A stretch of DNA of 6,516 nt from Propionibacteriaceae bacterium (GCA_030544185.1 JAUNRO010000181.1:1-6516); one strand, 5' to 3'. Counted from the first letter of the stretch, positions 1 to 6,453 are shown. The notes: generated by a model from the sequence alone, not told the origin. A program made the numbers and translations.

Positions 1-66
1 CGGCGTGATCGACGCACTCGGCGTGGCCGACGGAGTGACGCTCGGCGTGACCGACGCAGTCGGGCT
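1..66 (-). repeat. Degenerate 24-bp tandem repeat encoding a Ser/Thr/Pro tail
   Basis: Three units begin with CGGCGTG at 1, 19 and 43, the first being partial (18 bp). The units at 19 and 43 agree at 19 of 24 positions, and the partial one agrees with the unit at 43 at 16 of 18. On the minus strand they encode SPTASVTP, SVTPSATP and SASITP, an eight-residue period. Such tails usually act as wall-spanning linkers. The copy number is unknown because the array runs off the window. Confidence 0.75.
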
Positions 67-669
67 CGCGGTGGCGCGCTTGTCGTACTGATAGAGGTTG
101 TAATCATCCATCAGCTTCACCACCATCGCCGTATAGGCCGGGTCGGTCGCATAGCCCGCCTTGTGCACCTCAGCGATGAACTGCTTCGGGTCGTCGGTGT
201 AGTTGAACGCAGCCCGGTAACGGCTGTTGATGTTGAGGAAGCGGCCGTGGTCCATGAAGGAGTCCGTGGCGCTGGCATAGGTCCGGAAACCGTCGATGAT
301 GTAGGTCGGGGTGCCGTTGAACACCTCGCGCGTCCGCATGTCGATGCAGCCCGTCACGAAGGGGCTCCGGGCGGTCGTGCACTTGATCCCGAAGTATGCA
401 TTGCCCTGCTGGGTGAGACGGGAGGTGCCCCAGCCGCTCTCGAGGATGGACTGGGCGATCGCCACGGAGGCCGGCACGTTGTAGTTCCGTTGCCCATCCT
501 GGGCGAGCGGAGCAATGGAACGGATGAACGCCGACCTGCTGGAGGTGTCGATCGTCACGGCCCTTGCGGGCCCGGAGAGCACCGCACCCGCGAGGGCGGC
601 GGTTGAGCCGAGCACCGCGGCGGACGCCAGGATCGCCGCTCCCTTGCTCAATCCGGAGAAGAACGTCAT
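1..669 (-). CDS. Secreted GH73-type N-acetylglucosaminidase (peptidoglycan hydrolase), C-terminus cut by the window edge
   Basis: Translating the minus strand from ATG at 669 gives 223 codons with no stop before the edge. Residues 1-37 form a signal peptide: a hydrophobic Ala/Leu/Val stretch ending in ARA, with likely cleavage after Ala37. Residues about 43-195 match the glucosaminidase (GH73/FlgJ-type) domain. The motif AIAQSILESGWGTS holds the likely catalytic glutamate, Glu77, followed by NAYFGIKC and GFRTYAS-type family motifs and a closing GYATDPAY segment. Cys97 and Cys108 could form a disulfide. Enzymes of this family cut the glycan strand of peptidoglycan outside the membrane, during growth or division. 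From residue 200 the protein becomes a Ser/Thr/Pro/Ala repeat tail, probably a flexible linker to an unseen wall-binding region. An in-frame GTG seven codons upstream (690) would add a basic VVRKRLE leader and is a possible alternative start; the purine-rich AAAGAGA before 669 favours ATG. The family call is firm; the exact role is inferred. Confidence 0.9.
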   Translation of the reverse strand, partial: MTFFSGLSKGAAILASAAVLGSTAALAGAVLSGPARAVTIDTSSRSAFIRSIAPLAQDGQRNYNVPASVAIAQSILESGWGTSRLTQQGNAYFGIKCTTARSPFVTGCIDMRTREVFNGTPTYIIDGFRTYASATDSFMDHGRFLNINSRYRAAFNYTDDPKQFIAEVHKAGYATDPAYTAMVVKLMDDYNLYQYDKRATASPTASVTPSVTPSATPSASITP

Positions 670-800
670 CTCAAGTCTCTTTCGCACCACGGTTGTCCGA
701 ACAGCGACGCCATCCGGGTATCGGTCAGTTGTGACGTTAGAACCAGAGCGCGGTCGAACACCTAATGGCGGTTAACGCCTTGCGGTTCGCGAATGACACG

Positions 801-817
801 AGTTACACGGGTGTGAT
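801..817 (-). promoter_or_regulatory. Candidate MtrA-type direct repeat upstream of the glucosaminidase gene
   Basis: Read on the minus strand, the site is ATCAC-N6-GTAAC, two GTNAC-like half sites 11 bp apart (start to start), about 130 bp before the hydrolase start. Direct repeats of this kind are known for MtrA, the actinobacterial response regulator that controls cell-wall hydrolase genes. The match is to a short, loose motif and no MtrA gene is in view, so this is a suggestion supported mainly by the function of the gene behind it. I could not pick out a convincing -35/-10 pair nearby. Confidence 0.3.
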
Positions 818-866
818 ACCAGTGCTGGCGCGGGTTAGAGACCCGTATCGCGGTCAGAACTATTTG

Positions 867-901
867 CAAAAACAAACCTGAAGCTCAACCATAACTTGAG
901 C
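867..901 (-). terminator. Possible intrinsic terminator after the ferredoxin gene
   Basis: On the minus strand a 6-bp stem (GCTCAA at 901-896 pairing with TTGAGC at 888-883) with a 7-base loop is followed, six bases later, by the T-rich run TTTGTTTTT (876-868). It lies 60 bp past the ferredoxin stop. The stem is short and half A/T, so the call is weak. The T-rich run is unusual in this GC-rich DNA. Confidence 0.35.
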
Positions 902-936
902 CTCTGCAGACCCACTCGTCTCGTGAGTCACAGAGG
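901..936. other. Inverted repeat between the ferredoxin and glucosaminidase genes
   Basis: CCTCTG (901-906) pairs with CAGAGG (931-936). Inside, ACTC (914-917) can pair with GAGT (925-928) to give a bulged hairpin. It begins 25 bp after the ferredoxin stop and abuts the possible terminator hairpin at 883-901. Together the two could end transcription or protect the 3' end of the operon mRNA. No T-run follows this hairpin directly. Confidence 0.35.
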
Positions 937-960
937 TTTCAACGATGCTCGCCGAGCGGC

Positions 961-1164
961 TCACTCATCGGACTCGTCGAGGATCACCAGGGCCTTGGAC
1001 GGACACAGGACGACGGCCTGGAACGCAGCGTCCTCGCGATCCGCCGGGACATCGATCACGGCGTCGAGCACGAAGCCGTCCTCGTCGAGCTCGAAGAGGT
1101 CGTCGGCGACCGCCAGGCAGCGTCCCGCGGCGATGCACAGTCTCTCGATGGCCTGGACCCTCAT
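961..1164 (-). CDS. Small [3Fe-4S] ferredoxin
   Basis: This 67-aa protein has the layout of single-cluster actinobacterial ferredoxins. Cys10 and Cys16 lie in the motif LCIAAGRC, and Cys54 in LCPSKAL near the C-terminus. The position that would carry a cysteine ligand for a [4Fe-4S] cluster is Ala13, so a [3Fe-4S] cluster is expected. The middle is acidic (FELDEDGFV), typical for docking to an oxidoreductase, and there is no signal peptide. The protein should be a cytosolic one-electron carrier. Relatives often serve cytochromes P450, but none is in view. The ATG overlaps the preceding stop as ATGA and has only a weak, distant GGGG in front of it, so translation is probably coupled to the upstream gene. 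The ORF extends upstream of 1164, but that Arg/Ala-rich stretch lies within the previous gene and is unlike ferredoxins. The family is clear; the partner is unknown, with the upstream Rossmann protein a candidate by position only. Confidence 0.88.
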   Translation of the reverse strand: MRVQAIERLCIAAGRCLAVADDLFELDEDGFVLDAVIDVPADREDAAFQAVVLCPSKALVILDESDE

Positions 1165-2594
1165 CCGCGCGTCACGCCCCAACCGAGCGCGAGCGCGAGC
1201 CCGAGGGCACTCCCCGGCGCGTACGGTCCTCGCCACAGCCCGCCGTGCACCGCCTTCGCGGCCTCCTCGCGCCAGGGCTCCGACACCGCGACCCCGCCGG
1301 CGACGAGATCGTGGACCAGCAGCCCGGCCATCAACACGTTGCTGGTCGAGGGATTGAAGACGTCCACCCCGAAGTGGTGCGCTCCGGAGTACGCCGCCGC
1401 GAGTGCCCGGTTCTTCATCACCGACCGGGTGCGGGTGGGCGGCGCCACGAGCAGGGACACACGTTTCCCGGCGCGGCGCGCCACGGTCGCCCGCCAGCGG
1501 TGCACGCGCTTGGCCAGCAAATAGTTCGGCCCCTGCTGCGAGATCACGGAATCGGCCACACCGGGTTCGGGCCCCGGCCGGTAATTGCGTTGCAGCAGCC
1601 GGCCCAGGCTGATGCCCCGGAGCAGCGACCGCAGCCCCTTGAGGCGAGCGCGCTCGTAGGCCGCCGCGGAGAACTCGATGACCTCGGCAGGGACGCCGAA
1701 CACATCGGTCGGCGTCGCCAGATAGGCCAGCGACACATCGTCGCGCCGGCCCAGCAGCTCCACCGCGAGGGCGTCGGTGGCCATCGACAGGCGCAGGTTC
1801 TCAGCGCCATCGGCGTACGCATAATTGCCCAGCACCAGCGGTCCCTCGAAGGTGGCGAGCCACTGCGCCACCGCGGGCAGATCATTGACGAGATCCGCGC
1901 CCGGCTGGCCGTCGGCGCCCTGCGGCAGGTGCAGCTTGCCGGCGCTCGCGCGGGCCACCTTTTCGATGCGCCGCCACAGGTCCGCGCGGGGCAGGTCGAC
2001 CGCGATCACCTCGGCGCCCCAGGACAGCAACGCCTGCAGCGGGCCCATCTCGGCCCCGGCACCCAGCACGACGACCCGGGTGCCCTGCAGAGGCAGCCAG
2101 TCCGGATGCAGCGCTAGCTCGCGGATCGCCTCCGCCGCCGACGGCTCGAGCGCCCCACGCTGGTCCCACAGATCGAGCTGGAACAGCAGGGTCTCGTCCT
2201 CGAGCCGGCGGCCACCGACCGGCAGCGTGAAGGTGTCCAGCGAGGTGATCCCGGTGACCGTGCGGGTCACCAGGGGCCGCTGCACAGGCTGCGTGAACAC
2301 CTCGGCCAGCGGAGCCTCGGTGCCCGTGGCGGTGATCACGCGCATGCGCTCGTGCAATGCCGCGAGCCCGGCCTCGGCGATGGTCACCGCCGCGGACTCG
2401 CTCGTCAGCCCGGCCTCGACGAGGCGCCGCAGGTGGGGCGGATAGCCGCCGCGCCAGTTGCTCTCCCGCAGCACGGCGTCGGCGCCGACCGGGTCCACCT
2501 CGCGCAGCGCAGCGGACACCACCGCCCGGCCGAGGGCGGTGCTGCTGCGCACCCCCTTGCCGTCGGCGGGCAGGACGACGCCGGTGGATTCCAT
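1161..2594 (-). CDS. Unrecognised 477-aa protein with a Rossmann-like nucleotide-binding motif
   Basis: I do not recognise this family by name. Numbered from ATG 2594, the first ~165 residues look helical and hydrophilic. Residues 173-200 then run as beta-strand, glycine loop, helix, beta-strand: RVVVLGAGAEMG, then an amphipathic helix, then EVIAVDLP with Asp200 at the end of the second strand. This is the pattern of NAD(P)- or SAM-binding Rossmann folds; an Asp there commonly contacts the ribose. Later segments include VLGNYAYADGAENLRLSM and AAYSGAHHFGVDVFNPSTSN, which look conserved, with a His pair that could be functional, and a Gly/Ala/Leu-rich C-terminus. No signal peptide or clear transmembrane helix is seen. 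ATG 2594 is chosen because AGTAGG lies nine bases before it. ATG 2612, overlapping the glnE stop, would add six residues (MSRLSA). The gene sits tightly between glnE and the ferredoxin gene, so a cytosolic redox or nucleotide-dependent enzyme is likely, but the reaction is unknown. Confidence 0.85.
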   Translation of the reverse strand: MESTGVVLPADGKGVRSSTALGRAVVSAALREVDPVGADAVLRESNWRGGYPPHLRRLVEAGLTSESAAVTIAEAGLAALHERMRVITATGTEAPLAEVFTQPVQRPLVTRTVTGITSLDTFTLPVGGRRLEDETLLFQLDLWDQRGALEPSAAEAIRELALHPDWLPLQGTRVVVLGAGAEMGPLQALLSWGAEVIAVDLPRADLWRRIEKVARASAGKLHLPQGADGQPGADLVNDLPAVAQWLATFEGPLVLGNYAYADGAENLRLSMATDALAVELLGRRDDVSLAYLATPTDVFGVPAEVIEFSAAAYERARLKGLRSLLRGISLGRLLQRNYRPGPEPGVADSVISQQGPNYLLAKRVHRWRATVARRAGKRVSLLVAPPTRTRSVMKNRALAAAYSGAHHFGVDVFNPSTSNVLMAGLLVHDLVAGGVAVSEPWREEAAKAVHGGLWRGPYAPGSALGLALALGWGVTRG

Positions 2595-2603
2595 GGCTGA
2601 CAA

Positions 2604-2609
2604 CCTACT
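2604..2609 (-). promoter_or_regulatory. Ribosome binding site of the 477-aa protein, placed across the glnE stop codon
   Basis: AGTAGG on the minus strand, nine bases before ATG 2594, includes the TAG stop of glnE (2607-2605). It favours 2594 over the upstream ATG 2612 and implies that ribosomes ending glnE could reinitiate here. Confidence 0.5.
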
Positions 2610-5559
2610 CATCGCCCCAGAACAAGCGCTCGACGACTTTCCGGGCGCGGCGGGCCACGCGCTGCCAGTCGGCGACCAGGTGCGACGCCTCCCCCGCTCC
2701 ATAGCCCATCAGAACCGCGACCGCCGCCAGCTCCCGCACGTCGTGGGGCAGGGAGTCGGAGCCCTTCGCGCGGACGAGGGTGATCCGGTTGCGCAGGCGA
2801 GAGGCCATGATCCACGCCTCCCGCAGCGCCTCGGCGTCGTCGTCGGTGACGAAGCCGAGCCGCTCGGCCTCCGCCAGGGCGGGCAGCGTGCGCGTCGTGC
2901 GCAGCTCAGGGTGGGCGTACGCCTTGTCCATCTGCAGGATCTGGATGGTCCACTCGACATCGGACAGCCCGCCCGGGCCGAGCTTGAGGTGCCGCTTCGG
3001 GTCCGCCCCGCGGGGCAGCCGTTCGCTCTCCATCCGGGCCTTCAACCGGCGGATCTCCCTCAGCTGGTTCGTGCTCAGCCCGCCCTCGGGCCAGCGCCGG
3101 GCATCCATCATCTCCAGCAGTTGGCTCGTCAGCTCCTCGCTGCCCGCACCGTGACCGGACCGCACCAATGCCTGCGCCTCCCACGTCGCCGACCAGCGCT
3201 CGTAGTAACCCGCATAGGACCCCAGCGATCGCACGATCGGCCCGCCCTTGCCCTCCGGGCGCAGGTCGGCATCGATCTCCAGCTTCGGCTCGGGCCCCGG
3301 GCGCGCCAGCAGCGACCGGGTTTCCTTGATCAGCGCCGTGGCCGCGTCGAGCGTCTCGCGCGCATCGTCGCCCACGACGAACTGCGCGTCGGCGTCGGAG
3401 GAATAGTTGAGCTCCTCCCCACCCCAGCGGCCCATCGCGACGATGCCGAGCTGGACCGGTGGCGTACGCCGGCCGGCAATCAGCAGAGCCGCGTCGATCG
3501 TGACGGAGGCGAGGTCGCTGAGCCCCTGCCCCACCTGATCGATGTCGAGCACCCCGAGCACATCGCCCACGCCGATCCGGAACAACTCCTTGCGACGGAC
3601 GGCCCGGACGGCATCGATGGACTCGATCGGATTGTCGAGCCGCTCGGCCACCAACGTCATCTCCCGCGCCAGCGCGACCTTGGGACGCGGGCACAGATGT
3701 TGGCGGTTGGACAGCATCTGCAGGATCTCGGGCGAGCGCGTGAGCAGGTCGGTGAGATAGCGGCTGGACGACAGGATGCGGGCCAGCCGCTCCGCCATGG
3801 CGCCCTCGTCGCGGAGCGCCCGGAGATACCACGGGGTGTTGCCGAGCGCCTCGGATACCTGTCGGAACGACAGCAGCCCGGCATCGGGATTGGGACCCTC
3901 GGCGAACCAGCCGAGCATCGCCGGCAACAGCTGCCGCTGAATCTCGGCCTGCCGGGTCATGCCCTGGCTCAGCGCCTCGATGTGACGCAGCGCCGACTTG
4001 GGATCGAGGAAACCCAGCGCCTGCAAGCGGGTCCTGGCCGCCTCGGTGGTCAGGCGTACCTCCCCCGAAGGAATGCTCGCCACGGCCTCCAGCAACGGCG
4101 AATAGAACAGCCGGCGGTGCAGCGTGAGCACCCGGCGCGAGCGGCGCCGCCAGCCCTCGGTCACCTGGGTGGCGGACAGACCGATGCTCCGCCCGATCCG
4201 GCGCAGATCGGCCTCGGCGGTGGGCAACAGATGGGTCCGGCGCAACCGGAAGAGCTGGGTCCGGTGCTCCAGCACTCGGATGTAGCGGTAGGCGTCGCCC
4301 ATCTCCCGGCCGTCGGTGCGACCGACATAACCGGCGCTGACCAGCGCCGTGAGCCCCTTCAGTGTCGAGCTCGTGCGCAGCCGCTCATCCGCGCGACCGT
4401 GGACGAGCTGCAGGAGCTGGACCGAGAACTCCACGTCCCGCAGGCCGCCCTCACCGAGCTTGAGTTCGCGGCCCTGCTCCTTGGCGGGGATGTGGTCGAT
4501 GACCCGGCGGCGCATGGCCTGGCAGTCGTTGACGAAATTGTCCTGTTCTGCGACGCGCCACACCTTCGGCATGACCATGTCGACGAACTCCTGGCCGAGG
4601 GCGAGGTCGCCTGCCATCGGGCGGGCCTTGAGCATGGCCTGGAACTCCCAGCCCTTCGCCCATTTCTTGTAGTAGGCCTCGTGGCTCGCCAGTGTCCGCA
4701 CCAGCGGACCGGCCTTGCCCTCGGGCCGAAGCGCGGCATCGATCTGCCAGATCGTGCCCGCCGCGGTGTGGGCCGAACAGATCCGGGTGAGGCTCGACGC
4801 CAGCCGCGTGGCGATCTGGATCGCCTGATCGGAGCTGACCAGCGGTTCACCGTCGTCGCCGACCACGGGTTCGGCGAGATAGAGCACATCGACATCGGAG
4901 ACGTAGTTCAGCTCCCGCGCCCCGCACTTGCCCAGCGCGATGATGCCCAGCCGGGCCTTCACCGCCTGGTCCGGCCCGACCTCCTGACGGGCCAGTGCGA
5001 GCGCCGCCTCGACCGTGGCATCCGCGAGATCCGCGAGTTCCTCAGCGATGTCGTCCATCACCTCCAACGGCTCGGGGCTGCCCAGGTCGCGGGCGGCTAT
5101 GCGGACGACCTCCGCCCGGTAGGCCAGGCGCAGGTCATCGCTTCGATGCGCCTCGCCCACGGGGTGCTCCGCCGCCGGATCGGCACCGACCGCAGCGAGC
5201 AGCCGGTCCCGCAGCTCCGCCGCCGACCGGCGGACGGCACGCTCCTGGAGCACCTCGAGCTGTTCCGGGTGCGCGGCCAGGTGCAGTTGCAGCGTGGCGC
5301 TCGCCGCCAACACGGAGAGCACCTGGTCGGCCCACAGCCGATCCTGGGCGAGCCGGGCGAGGATCGTGTCGTCATCACGGGCAAGCCGGTCGAGGCCCTC
5401 GAACGCCAGATCCGGATCGCACGACGCCGCCGCCAGGTCGACCAGCACACTGCTCCGGTCCGGCGGGAGGTTCCAGGACTCCAGGCGGGCGGCCGAGGCC
5501 TTCGCCGCATGGAAGCCCCGACGCGCCAACGCACCTGTCACGGACTCCGATCTCGCCAC
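2605..5559 (-). CDS. glnE: Glutamine synthetase adenylyltransferase / deadenylase (bifunctional GlnE)
   Basis: This 984-aa protein switches glutamine synthetase off by adding AMP to a tyrosine and on again by phosphorolytic removal, under control of PII protein and nitrogen state. Two duplicated nucleotidyltransferase domains are clear. The N-terminal, deadenylylating one has GKCGARELNYVSDVDVLYL at 210-228, with Asp222 and Asp224 as metal ligands and a third carboxylate at Asp274 in IDAALRPEGKAG. The C-terminal, adenylylating one has GRWGGEELNYSSDADAQFV at 710-728, with Asp722 and Asp724 and the third carboxylate at Asp763 or Asp765 in EIDADLRPEGKGG. Each is followed by the family's helical block starting GGLRDVEF (371-378) or GGLSDVEW (873-880). 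Both active sites look intact and the length is typical of actinobacterial GlnE (near 1000 aa). An in-frame TAG five codons upstream restricts the start. GTG 5559 has a G-run against it, and GTG at codon 7, behind GGAG, is an alternative. No glutamine synthetase gene is in the window, although glnE lies near glnA genes in many actinobacteria. Confidence 0.97.
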   Translation of the reverse strand: MARSESVTGALARRGFHAAKASAARLESWNLPPDRSSVLVDLAAASCDPDLAFEGLDRLARDDDTILARLAQDRLWADQVLSVLAASATLQLHLAAHPEQLEVLQERAVRRSAAELRDRLLAAVGADPAAEHPVGEAHRSDDLRLAYRAEVVRIAARDLGSPEPLEVMDDIAEELADLADATVEAALALARQEVGPDQAVKARLGIIALGKCGARELNYVSDVDVLYLAEPVVGDDGEPLVSSDQAIQIATRLASSLTRICSAHTAAGTIWQIDAALRPEGKAGPLVRTLASHEAYYKKWAKGWEFQAMLKARPMAGDLALGQEFVDMVMPKVWRVAEQDNFVNDCQAMRRRVIDHIPAKEQGRELKLGEGGLRDVEFSVQLLQLVHGRADERLRTSSTLKGLTALVSAGYVGRTDGREMGDAYRYIRVLEHRTQLFRLRRTHLLPTAEADLRRIGRSIGLSATQVTEGWRRRSRRVLTLHRRLFYSPLLEAVASIPSGEVRLTTEAARTRLQALGFLDPKSALRHIEALSQGMTRQAEIQRQLLPAMLGWFAEGPNPDAGLLSFRQVSEALGNTPWYLRALRDEGAMAERLARILSSSRYLTDLLTRSPEILQMLSNRQHLCPRPKVALAREMTLVAERLDNPIESIDAVRAVRRKELFRIGVGDVLGVLDIDQVGQGLSDLASVTIDAALLIAGRRTPPVQLGIVAMGRWGGEELNYSSDADAQFVVGDDARETLDAATALIKETRSLLARPGPEPKLEIDADLRPEGKGGPIVRSLGSYAGYYERWSATWEAQALVRSGHGAGSEELTSQLLEMMDARRWPEGGLSTNQLREIRRLKARMESERLPRGADPKRHLKLGPGGLSDVEWTIQILQMDKAYAHPELRTTRTLPALAEAERLGFVTDDDAEALREAWIMASRLRNRITLVRAKGSDSLPHDVRELAAVAVLMGYGAGEASHLVADWQRVARRARKVVERLFWGDE

Positions 5560-5605
5560 CCCCCGAGCGTACTAGGGCGCTGTTGTGCCCCCGCCGACCG
5601 CGTGG

Positions 5606-5633
5606 AAGATAACCGGCGTTCAGCGCGATGCAA
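5606..5633 (-). promoter_or_regulatory. Possible sigma-70-type promoter for the glnE operon
   Basis: On the minus strand TTGCAT (5633-5628) and TATCTT (5611-5606) are 16 bp apart, which would start transcription roughly 40 bases before the glnE GTG. Both boxes keep only the core positions (TTG and TA...T). It lies in the 108-bp spacer shared with the divergent gene. I saw no convincing GlnR- or AmtR-type nitrogen operator here. Confidence 0.3.
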
Positions 5634-5667
5634 CATGGGTGAAATGCTGCGCGCCTAGGGTGGTGGG

Positions 5668-6453
5668 GTGGGAGTCGTCGCACAGCGCACAGCGGTCCGG
5701 GGGATCATCGACCTCGGCGGGCGCCTCAGCGACCTTCTGATCTCCCTGAGCCACGAGGACTTCACCCGGTCGGTTCCCAGCACCGACCTCACCGTCCATC
5801 AGGTCACCGCCGGTCTGCTCGTCACCCAGACCACCCTCGTCACCGCCCTCGCCCTGCCCACCCTCCAGCGGCCGAGCCCCCTTGCCGACTATTGCGCGGG
5901 TCTGAGCATCGCCCGGCACCGGACCGAGGGCCTCGCCCAGGAGATCGCGGACCACGACTCGGGTCCCGCCCTCAGCACCAACCTCCAGCACGCCCACCAC
6001 GACCTGGCCCAGCGCCTGTCCGGCTCCGACCTCCCCGACGTCGTCGCCATCGACCGCTCCGCCCTGCGGACCGTCGACCTGCTGCGCCTCGTCGGTCAGA
6101 CCTGGGTCCTGCACGCCGACGACCTCAACCGGGCCTTGCCTGGTCATCGGCCCGTCGACATCCCCCGCTCCGCTCTCGCCGATGCCGTCCGCCTTTTCGC
6201 CGATGTCCTCCGCCGTCAACACCCCGGGCAATCCGTCGAGATCCGCATCCCACCGTTCGCCGCGATCCAGTGCGGCAACCCCGGCGAGCCTCGCCACACC
6301 CGTGGCACTCCACCGACCGTCATCGAGGCCGGGCCATTGCCCTTCATCCGGCTCTGCCGCGGCCGCGAGACCTGGGCCGACTCACTGCGGGATCGCCACG
6401 TCACCGCCAGCGGTGTCCGGGCCGACATCTCGGACTGGCTGCCGTTGTACTGA
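5668..6453 (+). CDS. Sterol carrier family protein with an N-terminal mycothiol-dependent maleylpyruvate isomerase-like (DinB-type) domain
   Basis: The 261-aa product has two parts. Residues about 1-160 resemble the four-helix DinB/maleylpyruvate isomerase N-terminal fold, with DLTVHQVTAGLLV (His44) and WVLHADDLNRALP (His149). Residues about 190-261 match the short C-terminal block of actinobacterial proteins annotated 'sterol carrier family': IPPFAAIQC, RHTRGTPPTVIE, WADSLRDRHVTASGVRADIS, ending WLPLY. Relatives with the N-terminal fold use mycothiol as thiol cofactor and bind a metal with His-Glu-His. Here the residue four before the second His is Thr145, not Glu, so the metal site may be altered and isomerase activity is doubtful. 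No signal peptide or membrane segment is seen, so it should be cytosolic. The start is well fixed: GTG 5668 has AGGG seven bases upstream, and an in-frame TAG lies four codons before it. It diverges from glnE. The family is recognisable; ligand and role are unknown. Confidence 0.85.
   Translation: MGVVAQRTAVRGIIDLGGRLSDLLISLSHEDFTRSVPSTDLTVHQVTAGLLVTQTTLVTALALPTLQRPSPLADYCAGLSIARHRTEGLAQEIADHDSGPALSTNLQHAHHDLAQRLSGSDLPDVVAIDRSALRTVDLLRLVGQTWVLHADDLNRALPGHRPVDIPRSALADAVRLFADVLRRQHPGQSVEIRIPPFAAIQCGNPGEPRHTRGTPPTVIEAGPLPFIRLCRGRETWADSLRDRHVTASGVRADISDWLPLY

Larger units (their letters stand above)
670..960. other. Intergenic region with no supported gene
   Basis: This 291-bp stretch lies between two genes read on the minus strand. 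It is visibly richer in A/T than the genes on either side, especially around 861-900, as expected for regulatory DNA. Besides the hairpins and the MtrA-like repeat listed separately, it contains two perfect 8-bp palindromes, TTTGCAAA (863-870) and TTCGCGAA (786-793), and a small GGCG/CGCC stem around GTTAAC (766-778). I found no conserved c-di-AMP riboswitch core, although such riboswitches often precede wall-hydrolase genes in actinobacteria. Confidence 0.6.

Noticed and set aside
163..606. Plus-strand frame of 147 codons at the left end
   Set aside because: It lies opposite the glucosaminidase gene, whose signal peptide and catalytic motif are clear.
670..960. c-di-AMP (ydaO/yuaA) riboswitch before the glucosaminidase
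   Set aside because: It is expected from gene type, but I could not find the conserved core on the minus strand by eye. A covariance search would settle it.
945..2117. Plus-strand frame of 390 codons opposite the ferredoxin and 477-aa genes
   Set aside because: The composition is dominated by Arg, Gly and Pro, no ribosome binding site or family motif is present, and it is explained by codon bias of the minus-strand genes.
5608..5622. GlnR-like nitrogen operator in the glnE spacer
   Set aside because: The AACCGGCGTT symmetry covers only three bases per arm and does not fit the GTnAC-N6-GAAAC pattern.
2458..5658. Stop-free plus-strand frame of 1066 codons opposite glnE
   Set aside because: It is antisense to a fully conserved glnE. 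Its product is an Arg/Gln/His-rich string with no domain pattern, as expected for the frame opposite a GC-rich gene.
5654..5659. CCTAGG palindrome before the sterol-carrier start
   Set aside because: A six-base palindrome is expected by chance. It overlaps the TAG stop and the ribosome binding site, and nothing else suggests an operator.
5620..6297. Minus-strand frame of 225 codons opposite the sterol-carrier gene
   Set aside because: It is Gly/Val/Glu-rich without motifs, whereas the plus-strand frame carries recognisable family motifs and a good start signal.
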